A stretch of DNA of 64,000 nucleotides, taken from NCBI GenBank assembly GCA_006503475.1, contig RSEH01000204.1, forward strand, positions 24,279 to 88,278, written 5' to 3'. Source of the stretch: Stentor roeselii. Taxonomy: Eukaryota > Ciliophora > Heterotrichea > Heterotrichida > Stentoridae. Positions 49,440-60,893 of the stretch are shown piece after piece (the first letter of the stretch is position 1; each line of letters begins with the position of its first letter). Under the pieces are notes generated by a model that ran no database searches, was not told where the DNA came from, and saw only the letters and a list, made by a program, of their open reading frames with translations. Position numbers and translations under genes: made by a program.

Positions 49440-52400
49440 TTATAAACCAATCGAAATAAGGGATAGTTCTAAAAAGTAAAATGGGTACATCGTCAAGTAT
49501 CAATATTTCGAGATGTTAAGTCTTGGATTGTGAGGATAACTTAAATTAAAAAATCATCTTTGATCTGGTTTAAGATAGGACTAGTTTGAGTGATGATTAG
49601 TTAGTTGATTATGTTTGTTTATATTAATGATTTGAACTCCTTATAGATTTCTTTTTTTTAGGGGATTTAGCTTGAAGATAATAAGTTGATTTGCATCTGA
49701 GTAGATGAATGAATTGGACGTGGTATTATTTAATTAAGCAAAAATACTCAGGATGTTCTAAGGATTATATTAGACCTTGTAAGGGCTTCATTTGTTCTTG
49801 TGATATTATATTTAGGTAATTCATAATTTTGACTAAACTTTTTGATTATTTTTCTATAGTCTATCTTCAATACTAATCTAAGCAGAATATTCATACCTGA
49901 TAGCGAAAAACTTTATGAAATCTACCTAAAAGTTTATTAGTCAAATGATTTGTCTACCAAAAATGTTGAGATAATCTATTAATTTCATCTAATTTTTTAC
50001 CAATTACCAATATTATGGTAGATCTAATAGATATAAATATATAAACATTTTGAAGAAGTATAATAGAGCTCATGGTTTAAATTATCATTAAAGACCTGAT
50101 TCGCTAGAATAAATTTATAAATTTTCATATCTGAATGGATTACGGCTGATTTTTCCCAGCAAATGAAATTATTTTCTTTATTTAAAACATGATGCCGTAC
50201 CTTCTACCAAGACTATTCGAAATTTGATTTCTGGACTACTTAATTAAACTATTTTAACTTTTAAAATATTGAATTTCTAGAATTTTGAAATTATTGTTCC
50301 TAGACACCGAAAACTTATTCCTAGCAGACGAAAATTATTCTAAAATTGTTCTATTGAAAAATATTTGCGAAAATTTAAATAGAAATATTCAGAAATCAAT
50401 AAATGGTGAGCAATTCATAGTCTTCAATATTATGATAAAGAAATTTTCTCAATCTCTAAATATTTATTGCTTTTTCATATGTAACCCTTCCTGATACTTT
50501 TTATATTTAAAAGATTAAGGATTTAATTTATAGGTTTATTATGAAGTTTTATTCATACTAACTTATATTGATTTAAGAGTGATTAGTTGACATAAAATTA
50601 ACTTTAAATGTGAGATACAAAATAAATTTATCTAACTGTTTATTTAATTTCTCTTAAATCTTGAATATCAGTAAATTTAATTTTTTAATTTTCTCAATCA
50701 TTTTTCAATTCATTTCATTTCCAATCGAACTCAACTCAAATGCTATTTATTAAAGAAAAGGATTTTCCATTCAAAGTTACAGTGTAATTGCTTTCTTAGA
50801 CTTTATGGAAAATCCGAAAAAGTGTGTTCTACTCCAAAAAAACAAATTTTGAATTTCCAGGGAAGTTTTGACCTTTCTTGGGTATGAATAATAACGTTTT
50901 CCATTTAAAATTGATCTCAAAAGTCTTCTAATATTGAATTGAGAAAGTTGATTATGGTAATTAAATTTATAATATTAGAAGTGATGAAAATAAATGTGTC
51001 AGAATCACTTTTTAGTTAATTTATATCGAAATTACCGCAGTTGATATTGTATGCTTTAGGAAATCTCTTGATTATTGTTACTCAAAGTAATATAAGCACA
51101 GAAAGCTATGTTTAATAGATAAATATTACAAAAAAGAACTTGATTTTGCTTATTGATCTTATGATTAGCTTAATATAAAATCGAGTCCAGTGAAACATCT
51201 TGAAGTTACTGAGTCCTCAAACAAAATTTATCAAAGCCATACTCATGTTCAAAATAGCTATGTTAGAATCTAAATAAAACAGAAATATTATTGTCAGAAT
51301 TATCCTTAAAAATCAATCTAGTTCCAAATCTTCGAGATAAACTCTTCACCAAAGTCCCGTTTGTTTGAATCCCCTTGCAGCCAAAACCAGATCCGATAAC
51401 GAAAAAAATAACTATAAACATATTGGATCCATAAACAAGAAAACCAGTAGCAAAAATATATTCAAGAAAAACAAGTGGCAGATTAAAATACAATAATAAA
51501 AAAAAGCGCTTCACTGACTATCAATAAACTCTTTTACTACAACTGCAGAAAATATTTCCTTTTCTTGACATATTAAAATCGATTTAACATTTTTTGCTTC
51601 CATTAGATCCATAAGCTATATTTAAAAGAAGCTGAAAAATCATGAAAAAAGCCTTAAATTTTCTTCATTCAATGAAAAACCATCCAAATCAGAAGGAATC
51701 ACTGATTGATATCCATTAAACTTCGAGCACAGAAAGTCAACTGACGATCATAACAACACAGTATAACTCAAAATTATCTAGTTCTTCAATAATTTTCCAA
51801 TTTCCTTAATCAAGCACCTAAAAATCATATGCTAATCATGTCTAATTGAATAAAAAGATGACTGCCATGCTTGAGACTCCATCTTCTGAGAATGGAAATT
51901 AAAATATATTAGAAAAACTACTGAGTTTTATTTAAGTATATGATTTTTTATCTTTTGATTTAACTATCTAAGGACTCAGAAATGAGATTTACAGAATCAG
52001 CCAATAAGAAAGCTTAAACAAACCATTCATTCGGCTTATTTATTTTGTGTCTTTCTAGAAATGATTTGACAGGGAATCTCAGAAACCATCTGGAAAAAAT
52101 CTTCTCTGGACAAATACTTAATGATGATAAAAAGAAGATTCTTTATAAAAGCTTGAAATTTTTTTTATATTTAGGTATTAAGTTTCCATAGCATACTTTC
52201 TTCATGAAAATAATCTTCCTAATGGTGTAGGTTTTTTTTAATCTTATGGTTCGCAACCAAAATACTTTTTGCTCATTACTTGCAAGTATTCCCTAAATAT
52301 TATCTTTTATGTTGTAGTAGTCAAAGAATAAACCCTATTTCTCTATAAAAAAGCTTTTTATTTATTTTTGTTTCATTTTTTGGATAACTCTTTTAATAAT

Positions 52401-52690
52401 AATCGAGACTTGTTTGTCTAACCTCTTAAGCTCAATATTCCTGGTCTCTAGATCCCAAACTTCTTTTTCTAATTACCTTATATTTTTTCTGATATGTATA
52501 TATTTCTATAGTTGTACTGAGTTAGTACTACCCAAAAATTTCCTTAAAATTCAAATTATTTTAACATTAACATGATTTTGCAATTCCTGATAAATTCAAA
52601 AGTGAGCTGATCCTCAACGATGGTCTCAGATGTTTAAAAGTAATAGCTTTTCAGGCAATATCAGAAATTCTTAATAAAACCGAAAGATAT
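49440..52690. other. long AT-rich gene-poor region
   Basis: About 3.2 kb upstream of the Kelch receptor gene. It contains a few open stretches, the longest an 80-codon minus-strand frame at 51,263-51,511 with a hydrophobic start and no ATG at its head, and a 69-codon plus frame at 50,285. Both are within what chance gives in DNA of this composition. No RNA gene, transposon or repeat was recognised. Confidence 0.4.
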
Positions 52691-52694
52691 TTTT

Positions 52695-53450
52695 ATTACT
52701 CTTCGACCGGCAGACCTTCTTCTTCAAGAGCTTCAAAAGGCGAGTGACTATTCATATTACTTTGAAATAAAGCAGTCCAGCTGGCATATAAAAAGTTAAT
52801 TTGAGACTGTTATCTCAGAACATTGAGAAGATCAAGAAAATATTAGAGGGATTCAAGGCTCATGATATTTGATGCTATCTTACTTTGGATTGTTTCTAAT
52901 GTTTCAAATTCTAACTTCAGGGCTTCAATGGTTTCTTGAAGATCAATTATCTTTAATTTCTTATTTTCTGGTTGAAATTCGATAGGTTCCTCAATGATTT
53001 GATAATATTTTCAGTATTTTCTGAATTTCGAGTTCAAGCTCTTGAATTATATTGATGGACATTTCATTAGTTTTAGTTTCTGCATCAAAATACTTGGTAA
53101 AAAACCCAATTTCGTTTCAAAGTTCATCAATTATTAGCTGGCCTAGTTCCTTAAATTATAACAATGCTTCATATTTTAAATAACTCTTTCCTCATATTAA
53201 TACAAATTTAAAGTTTCAAGCAGGCAAACATGGTTTTAATCTATAGTTCCTTTTTAAAATCTTTCCTTCAACAGAAGTAACAAAATGTACCATATTTCTA
53301 GTAGCCATAAAATAATTTATCATAGTTTCAAAAATATTGAGTTTATGCAGGTCAAGGAACCTAATTCAGTTAAAAAATGTGAAAAATTGACAAGTTGCAA
53401 GTGCTCTCGTACTTATTCATAAAAAAAATAAGACTAAAAGATTTTTAGAT
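52695..53450 (-). pseudogene. probable decayed coiled-coil gene
   Basis: On the minus strand one frame, with a single shift near 53,015, reads as a helical protein. It includes a 50-codon stop-free coiled-coil stretch (IIEEPIEFQPENKKLK onward, about 53,000-52,840) and a GC-richer C-terminus, SNMNSHSPFEALEEEGLPVE, before TAA at about 52,696. About eight in-frame stops (TGA, TAA) interrupt it, roughly one per 30 codons, fewer than expected by chance here. A decayed gene is the simplest reading; no intact relative is present in the window. Confidence 0.45.
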
Positions 53451-53884
53451 ATTTTATTATCATGACTGTAAACCAAGAATCTCTAATAATGTTAAATCTC
53501 AAAGTCTCGAGTGTGATGAGCGATTTTAATATTAATTTTGTAGGCAGAAACCAGATTGAAGTAGGATAGAAATATATTTCTAGTCTTATAGCTGTCAAGA
53601 TTTTGGCTTTAAACTTAAACAGAACTTTAATTTTTTAATTCTAATCAAGTTTATTTCCTTAATAAATCAATATTTCACACAGTCTTCACCTATCTTAAAA
53701 GGTTTACTTTTAGTTTCCGAGGAAAGGTTATATCTAAGAGATTTTAAAGAAGATAATTTGTACAAACAGAAAAAATTTATCTATTAATTGATTAATTAAA
53801 TATATTCTTTGTCTGCAGCATTTTATTATTTTACGATAAATTAAACGACATATAAATAAAATTTTGCCTATCTAAATTTTCTCA
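53451..53884. other. AT-rich 3' flank
   Basis: About 430 bp between the probable remnant and the TAA of the giant receptor gene. No feature recognised. Confidence 0.4.
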
Positions 53885-54927
53885 TTAATCTTGGTCACTT
53901 TGTTCGATATCTCTCATTTCTTTATCTTTTTTCTTTTTTTCGATCCATCCTACTACCTTTGAAATCACAAAAATTTTAATGAATATGAAAATCACTGAAA
54001 TGATAAAAAGCCTGAAAAAGATGGCAGTGATCGTATTAAAGATCCACATGTAACTAGTTTCTGTCGGCAATTTAAGTGCAAAAATTGAAATACTCCAACA
54101 AAAGTAAGCCATGACGATACAATAGACACTTATAAGGACAATGTTTGCAATCTTATTTCTTTTTATAATTTTAAGTTTTCAGGTTTCGAAAGGTTAAAAT
54201 TAAGAGGCTTGTCCTTGACTATCGCAGGAAGGACTTGAACTATGACACTCATAATAACTGAAGAATAAACCATCACCAAAAAATCCCGAAAAGTGTAATT
54301 TTTAATACTATTGAAGATCCCTGAACTTTTTTTGCTTTGACCTTTGTAAAACAATCCTATAAAAAACATTTTCCCAATAAAAAGTGTGAATATTAACGTG
54401 CATCGAAGAGCTCTTGTGTGCAAAGGGTCTCGTAAGTAGAACAAACTTAAAAATTCATGGTTATCTAAAAAAATCCTAATTTTTGACTTAGTCTGTTCTG
54501 ATTCTTGGTTTCCTTTGAGGATATCTGAAGAGACTTCTTTATTATTTTCAATCTGAGATGGAAATTCTTCATTGTATGTTGAATTCATTTTTGGAAGATA
54601 TTTCGAATTTATTTTTGGAAGATATTTTGAATTTAAGTCATATTCATTCATAGCGTTGAAATTATCTTGTGAGTCTGATTTTAGGTGTTTTTTTACTACA
54701 GAGAACTTTAAATTGATGAGTTCATGAAGTTCATTTAAGTCTTGCTTATCTTTTTTTACAGTCAATATAATGAAAATGATATAAACTATGATTATTCCCA
54801 AAGAAAAGTAAAGCCCAATGGCATTTGTAGCATTAATATTTTTCAAGGCTTCAACATTGACAGTCTGGTCAATATTTGAGTCAGGCACAAATTTCGAAGA
54901 TTTTTCTTTTGAAGAGAAAAAAGTCAA
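53885..54927 (-). CDS. transmembrane region of the giant receptor
   Basis: Two frames joined by a -1 shift at the AAAA run 54,169-54,172, just before a TAA. After the GPS motif comes a first helix (LYFSLGIIIVYIIFIILTV) and a cytosolic linker containing a small SKYLPK(I/M)N duplication. More helices follow: CTLIFTLFIGKMFFIGLFYK, FLVMVYSSVIMSVIVQVLPA, IANIVLISVYCIVMAYFCWS and FFRLFIISVIFIFIKIFVIS, then a charged tail ending EMRDIEQSDQD and TAA. Five helices and no PLAT domain: shorter than animal polycystin-1 but like other ciliate REJ/GPS proteins. The frame is intact on both sides of the shift. Confidence 0.7.
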
Positions 54928-55472
54928 GTGATTACATTGACAAACAGTTGAATCTTCATAGGTCTTGACAAGTGTGCATCCTTTAGTACTCCACTTCTCT
55001 CTCTATTATCCAAGAAAACGCATGAAAAGTTCTTCATCTGCTGCGCTATAACTACAGGAATCGTAAAAAATAAAAAAGAATCCTTAAGGTTCACCTGCAA
55101 CGGAAGGGCCTGAGTCTTCGAGAACAAACTAAGTCCAACAATGGTTCCACTCGAACTATTAACTGTATTCTCAACATTGACAAACCCGACGGAAACCCCG
55201 ACATTTTCAGGCAAATTCTTTGAAAAGCCACTCGGAAGTGCGATGGACACAGTTTCACTAGCTGAGCTTTTTAAAGTCATGCCGTTGATCGAGGTACTTT
55301 TTGAAGAAAAGACATCTACAGTGATTTGACTTGAACTTAAAGTCTGCTGCTGCTCGTCGACAGTGCCGAGTAACGTGCCTTTGCTGACCTGGTCGATAAC
55401 TGAGGTGATGGAAGTCATTAGTTTAGTTTGGTTTGCTGCGCTTTCAGAAGTAACTTTGCCTGAGTTGGTCAT
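54924..55472 (-). CDS. GPS-motif region of the giant receptor
   Basis: Beta-rich stalk followed by a GPS (GPCR proteolysis site) motif. The first half of the motif (FSCVFLDNRE) is in one frame. The second half (EKWSTKGCTL ... CQCNHLTFFS) continues after a -1 shift inside an AGAGAGAG tract at 54,997-55,004. Together they give the canonical C-x-F-(W/L)-D ... W ... GC ... C-x-C-xHLTFF pattern, where autoproteolysis occurs in adhesion GPCRs and polycystin-1. A 17-nt GT-AG segment could remove the tract, but it would delete the conserved FLDN block, so I reject it as an intron. Confidence 0.7.
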   Translation of the reverse strand: MTNSGKVTSESAANQTKLMTSITSVIDQVSKGTLLGTVDEQQQTLSSSQITVDVFSSKSTSINGMTLKSSASETVSIALPSGFSKNLPENVGVSVGFVNVENTVNSSSGTIVGLSLFSKTQALPLQVNLKDSFLFFTIPVVIAQQMKNFSCVFLDNRERSGVLKDAHLSRPMKIQLFVNVIT

Positions 55473-55477
55473 AATCT

Positions 55478-57612
55478 TCAGAAAACCCCTTGAGACGATG
55501 ACATCGCGATTTCGAGTGAGTTGGACCTGGTGAGTAGAGAATTTATTATTTCATCTATTGACATCGAGTTGTTCACACTGGAAAGTTTCGGGTTTACTGT
55601 CAGGGAGTCAAGCAGAGATATCATCTGGTCTGTTACGTATGATGAAGGATAGATCGAAGTTGAGTAGATTGATAGGTAATATGTGCAGTTTTCGAATGTT
55701 GACTGAAGGGTTTCTTCAGAGGTTGAGTTCTGATCGCTTGTGATTAACTCTCGGTTTAACACTCCGTTTATTAGGTTTCCTAGAAGAGAAGGATAGTCTT
55801 TTAAAAGGATTGTTGACAGAGCTTTAGATGTTTCTTCTAGAAAATCATTGGAGTTGAAATTAAGATCTATTGAAACTTTAAATTTTTCAGTTAACTTGAT
55901 GAAATCGTCTAAACTGTCGAAAACCTGGCAAATTGCCATCAAAGGCTCTCCAAGGTAAGAAAAAACAGTTTCAAACGAGTTTTTCTGTGACTTTTCACTG
56001 AGAAAACTCTGCTTTCCTTCAACGAGGTACCCGAAAGTAAAGGCCAGGGGGTAGTCTTCTTCTTCATCAACCCAATCAGCAGCCTTAAAATTGAAAGTTG
56101 TTTGAAGTTCAAGACCTTCACTGGGACTGACCGAAAAGTATCTGATTTTTGGCGGCTGATTCACAGTAAACTCGTAAAAAAAATTATAAGTAAAGCTCTT
56201 GTCTTTAACTGAAAATAACAGCTTATAAGCCTCTCCAGGAGCTGTTAAAGACATATCAATCACCACTGCTGGGTTACTTTCTCCTAATTTCACAAGATTT
56301 CTATTTTTTTCTTTTAAAACCCGTTCAGTTTCAAAGTAGTTTCCAGATACAAGAGCTGTCAACGAAGTGTCTTTTGACCTGTCAAAGCGTTTCGGTTGGT
56401 TTCTTTCGAAAGTTTCGATGATCGAAACACTCGGCACTAATCGATCAACGAATTCACCTGAAAAGAAGGCCTGACTGGTTTTCACTACTTTTTCATTCAA
56501 TCCTTCCAATAAAACAGTTGAAGAAGCGTTTAGGAAAAATGCGTCGAAAAGTCTAGCTTTTACGAATTTTTTGCTGATGAAAAGAGAACTTTTATCAGAA
56601 GTATAAGAAAAATTGCAAATGCCTAAACAAATCCATGAAAACGTCAGTTCTTCTCTGTTGGGGTCGTAACTTTGCGAGGCATCAATTAATAAATATTCCA
56701 AAGTAGAGATCATTCCTAAGGCATTTTTAATGATTATCACTGGATCTTCAGGTTCGATTGAAACTTGAAGAGTTTCATTTCCAAAGACCTGCGAAGTTTC
56801 CTCAAAGACAGTAACTTCAAATTTTATTATAGATGGTGGAAACGTGCCCTTAGGGATCAGAATCGAGTCTCCTGGCGTTTTTTTTTCCCAAAATGCATTC
56901 GTTTCATTTAAGAGGAATTCTCCTTCGATGAGTTCCCAATTGAATGAGAAAATGGGGTTTTTGAAGCAGGTGGAAATTTTCGTGATGAAGAACTGGCAAG
57001 TTTCACTCACTGGACATGAATATTTTATTGAAGAGTCAGAGAGAGGGACGACTCCCGATGAGCCGATTAAATTGATGACAAATCTTGCTAAATCAGTCAA
57101 TCCGAACCTATTTTTCACTGAAAGAACGACGTTTAAGGTCCCTGTGGTTAGATCCGATGACTGAAAATTGAAGATACTCTTGTTTCCATAGTCATTCGAG
57201 TATTTTTCTATTTCAGATATTCCAGAAAATTCCCACTTCTACTCAAGCAGTTCCTTAAATGACCTAAACGACAAAGAACCATCAACAGTTAAATTCTCAC
57301 AAGAGTAAAAAACTGTTGAGGCCGCCTTGATCACAGCTGTTGGCTTCGGAAGCGGGTAAGAGTAAAACAAATCAAATGAGAGGCTAACTTGAAAAAACCC
57401 GCACTCAGAATCGATTCCTTTTAATTTTTCACTGACAAAGCTGATGGATTCATTAGTAATCGAGTATCGATCTCCAAGGGAGTAAAGGACTGACTGTTGA
57501 TCTGGCATTTTGCATTTCCAGCCTGAACCGAACTTCTCAAGGTCGCTTTTCATGATGATTTCTCTGCAGTCGACTTTCAATATTGAAACATTAAAATTAA
57601 TCCTGGATGTCG
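55478..57612 (-). CDS. PKD/REJ-like extracellular region of the giant receptor
   Basis: About 700 residues. After the 16-nt intron the frame reads TSRINFNVSILKVDCREIIM and continues to a TAG at 57,239-57,241, beyond which the same frame goes on with KWEFSGISEIEKYSND. A PKD-type block, LLIDASQSYDPNREELTFSW, followed by CLGICNF, then REJ-like sequence with many Thr/Ser/Asn N-glycosylation sites, leads to the GPS region. REJ domains occur in sperm receptors and polycystin-1; ciliates carry many. A -1 shift at the TTTT run 55,482-55,485 (GTT TTC TGA) joins it to the stalk. Confidence 0.7.
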
Positions 57613-57628
57613 CTGCTCTTCAACCAAC
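57613..57628 (-). other. 16-nt intron
   Basis: Minus-strand GTTGGTTGAAGAGCAG. Removal joins ECQMCTP to TSRINFNVSILKVDC and skips an in-frame TAA about 15 bases beyond; the +1 frame change equals 16 mod 3. Confidence 0.75.
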
Positions 57629-59554
57629 GGGTGCACATCTGACATTCTTCGTCTGTAAGAAAATAGTTTTTATCGCACACACATGAGTCTGCATCGTAGG
57701 AGTAAATTAAATTGTTTTACATTTGCAGGGACGATTATTTAAAGTTAATGATACGCAAGTGGTACAGTTCTCTTCGATATCATCGAAGGAGGAACATAGG
57801 AGGTCTGGGTGCGTTTTGCATGATTGGCTATGAGAGCAGCCGAAATTACAGGAAGAGTTGCATTCGAAGCACTCGGAGTTCACTGAATACTCATTTGCCT
57901 TGCAGTTTATTAAGCTTGAGTCGAGATTTAAGGTATCGTGGTCGATTGAATAGGAATAAAGGCTCAGTCGGTGTATGTATCCAGTCATATAGGATAAAGG
58001 CGATTTTCCAACTGAGAAATTTGATGACAGAGGCTGGTTAAACACTCTGTTTTCGAAAGATGCCGAAATGCAAAGCTCTTTATTCAGGTAAACATAAAGC
58101 TTCAGGTCAGGAGAACTGAAATTCAACGACCACGCCACCAAAAACCATTCTTCAGTTGATATTTTTACAGATACTGACACGGTTTCAGAACCGTAAAAGT
58201 CTGATACTGAATACTCCAGCATCAAAACTGTAGAGTTGTTAAGAGTATGACCCTTAAGTGAAAGGAATGACGAGGAATTGTCAGCGAGCTCCAGGATGGA
58301 CCCACAACAAGTGAGAAGGTTAAGGTAAATAGCAAAAGGTGAGTGTTTGATAGATGAACAGATTCAGTGTTGAACAAGCTTCCAATAGTTGCTTGAGAGT
58401 TGTTGAAGTAAAGCCCTCTTTGCCATAAGAGCCAAGGGTGGAGCTGGTCATCATTCGGGTTGTTGCTGTTGTTTTCCCCTAGATACAAAACAACTTGATT
58501 TGAAGAGTAAAAGTCAGTATTTTTTGAAAATTTGAAGTCGAAAATCGTGGAAACATTTCTAATGCAGGAACTATTTAACAAGTATTCTCCTTCAGAGCAG
58601 TACTTCATGCAAAGTCCTTCTATGCTATTGACAAATGAATCTTTGCACTTTTCACATTCGTAAACAACGCCTGTGCAATCAACACATCGATCGACGCACG
58701 GAAGACAAAAGGAGCCTTGTTGAAAGAAATAATTGTCGCACGTGCATAATTCTGTCAAATTATCAAACGTAGAGTTCAAGATGCATTCAGAGCACACTTC
58801 ATTATCCAGCTTAACACAAGATTTGCAGAGCCTGTCAGAGCAAAGTCGGCAAGAATCACTGTATCTGCAAGTTTCACAAGAAGAGTTGCATGACTCGCAT
58901 GACGATTTACTTGGCAGCAGGTTCCTTTCGCATTCAGATAAGCATATATTTGCCGGCTTTGGACACGAGCATTGTTCTAAGCAGGCCCCGATGATGTCAG
59001 CCTGTTGAAAAGCAGAGGAGTTTCTGAAGTACTCAAAAGAAAAGACCCACCACTTTTCGCTTGAAGGTCCAAGACTTATCTTATCCGAGGAGTTAGTCTT
59101 TAAAAAGTCCGAGTCAACTGAACCTTCGAATTCCTTTGAACCTTGCAAGATCAGTTTCACATTAAAAACTTTCCTGAAACTGGAAAAAGTTACCACGAAG
59201 CTCTGCCAGGTTCCAATCAATGTGGACCCAGTGTCAAAGTTTAAAGAGTAATTCCCTTGAATTCCTCGAAATGTCAGAAAACAACAACCTGGTCAGAGAT
59301 GTTGATTTTCAGTTCCTGCTGATTCTCTGACTGCTTCACTAAAATCGTTCCCAGGCTCAAAGGAAGTATCCAGAGACTCAAGGTACTGTCAACTCCAAAA
59401 GCGCTATAGTTGAGGCAGTTTAACTGAGAAAAGTACCAGCCCCGGGCAAACGCAGCTGTTGTGTTTTCTAAGGCGTCTTGAAAACTGAGCAGTTTGTCAG
59501 CGGAAACTGCAAGGGAAGCCAAACTCTGGAAATAAACAGAGATTCTGCTTGTTT
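57629..59554 (-). CDS. LamG-like and furin-like modules 3-5 of the giant receptor
   Basis: Starts after the 16-nt intron with SRISVYFQSLASLAVSADKL. A LamG-like fold (SLWILPLSLGTILVKQSEN; LIGTWQSFVVTFSSF) is followed by cysteine-rich furin-like repeats (CNSSCETCRYSDSCRLCSDR; CTCDNYFFQQGSFCLPCVDR). A further LamG-like fold follows (RGLYFNNSQATIGSLFNTES ... WFLVAWSLNFSSPDLKLYVY), then a second cysteine cluster (CNSSCNFGCSHSQSCKTHPD). Three -1 shifts, near 59,278, 58,346 and 57,715, interrupt it. The alternating module order is preserved across each break, which is why I treat the frames as one gene. Confidence 0.65.
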
Positions 59555-59570
59555 CTGTCGATACACAAAC
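59555..59570 (-). other. 16-nt intron
   Basis: Minus-strand GTTTGTGTATCGACAG. Removal turns the module start into LNFKTSRISVYFQ, matching the start of another module in the same protein (INFKSSEIASS), and corrects the frame by 16 mod 3. Confidence 0.78.
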
Positions 59571-60752
59571 TGAAGTTCAAGGTGTACAGCAGTGGACATT
59601 CAGACACACAAAGCAACCCGTATTGTTTGTAGTTTCCCGCGCATCCCATGCATTCATAAACCGTTGGCCCCATGCATTCGCTGCATGTTGGAGAACAAGT
59701 GTTTGAGCAGTTGTTGTTTGGACAGCTTGAACAGCTGTTGAAGTCTTCGCAGCTGCTGCAACGAGAGTCGAAACAAAGAGTTGTTTTGACGTAAGTAGAA
59801 CAGTAATTGATTCCTGCACAACTCGAGCAGTTGCCGAATGCGTAAAAATCGGTCAGTCCGCAGGGGTTTAGACAACTTTCTAAGGATGATGGACAATTGC
59901 AGGTACTGCAGGAGCCGAGCTCAGAAAGCACCTGGCTCTGGTCTAGCAATTCAGCTGAATAAATGATTTCGTAGATCCATCCGGTGAAACTCGAGTTTTT
60001 TCCTTTTCCCACTGTTAAGAAGTTCTCGTCGTCTTGAATTAGTTTTGATGTTAAAACTGTTGATGATTGCTGAGAATTCGAGTAGAGGTAGCAGGTTGTT
60101 TGCTCGTTTGAATAATCAACACTTATGCCGAGAAAAGACCATGAGCTTAATGTGAGCTGGCTTGAGGATGATGCTTGATATTCGCTTGAAGTTTTATTAA
60201 AAAAAACGACTTTAGGCCCTTCTATCGTTAAACTTATGGAAAACATAGAGTTCTTGTAGAGAAACTTTGAGTATTTTTCAGGTCGAAGCCACACCCCGAT
60301 GAAGAAGGCTGAAGAAACCTGGAACTTGGCACTGGAAACCATAAAATTTCTTTATCTTCATTTCCGAAGTAAAATCCTTTGAGTAAGCCAGGTATGGGAT
60401 CAACAGTTATGTCGATGTTCGGATAAGTGCCTTGAGTGTACGTATTAAGGTCGATAAGAGGTGAAGACCTTCCGTCAGAAATCGATCCTTTCAAAGACTC
60501 AAACCGAAATCGAAGCCACAGATTTTCATCTTCGACGCAAGTATCATCAACATCAGTGAATAGTAAAGGACATGTATTAAAGCAGTTTTGATATAAAACC
60601 TTACAACAATAAGAACAATTTTTGCAAGGAGTGTTGTCCTCACATGTTCCACAGTGACTTCTGGACTCTTCACAGTAGTCTGGAGTGATTGAATGACTCA
60701 ATGCGCAGTTCATGCATATGGTGGAGGAGCAACTTTCAGACGTTAACTTCAT
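59571..60752 (-). CDS. cysteine-rich and LamG-like module 2 of the giant receptor
   Basis: Two overlapping frames. The first begins MKLTSESCSSTICMNCALSH directly after an in-frame TAG; upstream in the same frame lies clearly coding sequence (KISTGSDSTMAVYLFGFSPT), so this Met is probably not a real start. Cysteine-rich repeats lead into a LamG-like fold (GLLKGFYFGNEDKEI, then after a -1 shift at the TTTT run 60,343-60,346, MVSSAKFQVSSAFFIGVWLR). The aligned spacing to module 1 (YVSTSQFFLSPEYSMAVWLK) fixes the shift position. A further cysteine cluster (CDSRCSSCEDFNSCSSCPNN on the corrected frame) ends the module. Confidence 0.65.
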
Positions 60753-60893
60753 CTAAGAGTTGAAAAATGTAGGAGAAAAGCCAAACAAGTAAACCGCCAT
60801 TGTTGAATCTGACCCTGTCGATATTTTAAAAAGACTAGATGTCTGGTCAGCTAGGTCTTGTTTTGTTTATAGCTGGATGAGTATAACAGCTCG

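Noticed and set aside
50285-50494. 69-codon plus-strand frame as a gene.
   Set aside because: No ATG at the start, no motif, AT-driven composition.
51263-51514. Hydrophobic 83-codon minus-strand frame as a small membrane protein gene.
   Set aside because: It begins with GTG, has no ATG near its head, and a frame of this length is expected by chance in several kb of AT-rich DNA. It may be a remnant but is not supportable as a gene.
54996-55020. A 17-nt GT-AG intron (GTTTTCTTGGATAATAG) at the GPS motif.
   Set aside because: It would delete the FLDN part of the conserved C-x-F-L-D GPS signature, so a -1 shift in the AG tract is the better explanation.
60320-60335. A 14-nt GT-AG intron (GTGCCAAGTTCCAG) at the module 2 break.
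   Set aside because: Alignment with module 1 shows that the coding positions it removes are needed (VSSAKFQVSS matches VSTSQFFLSP position by position).
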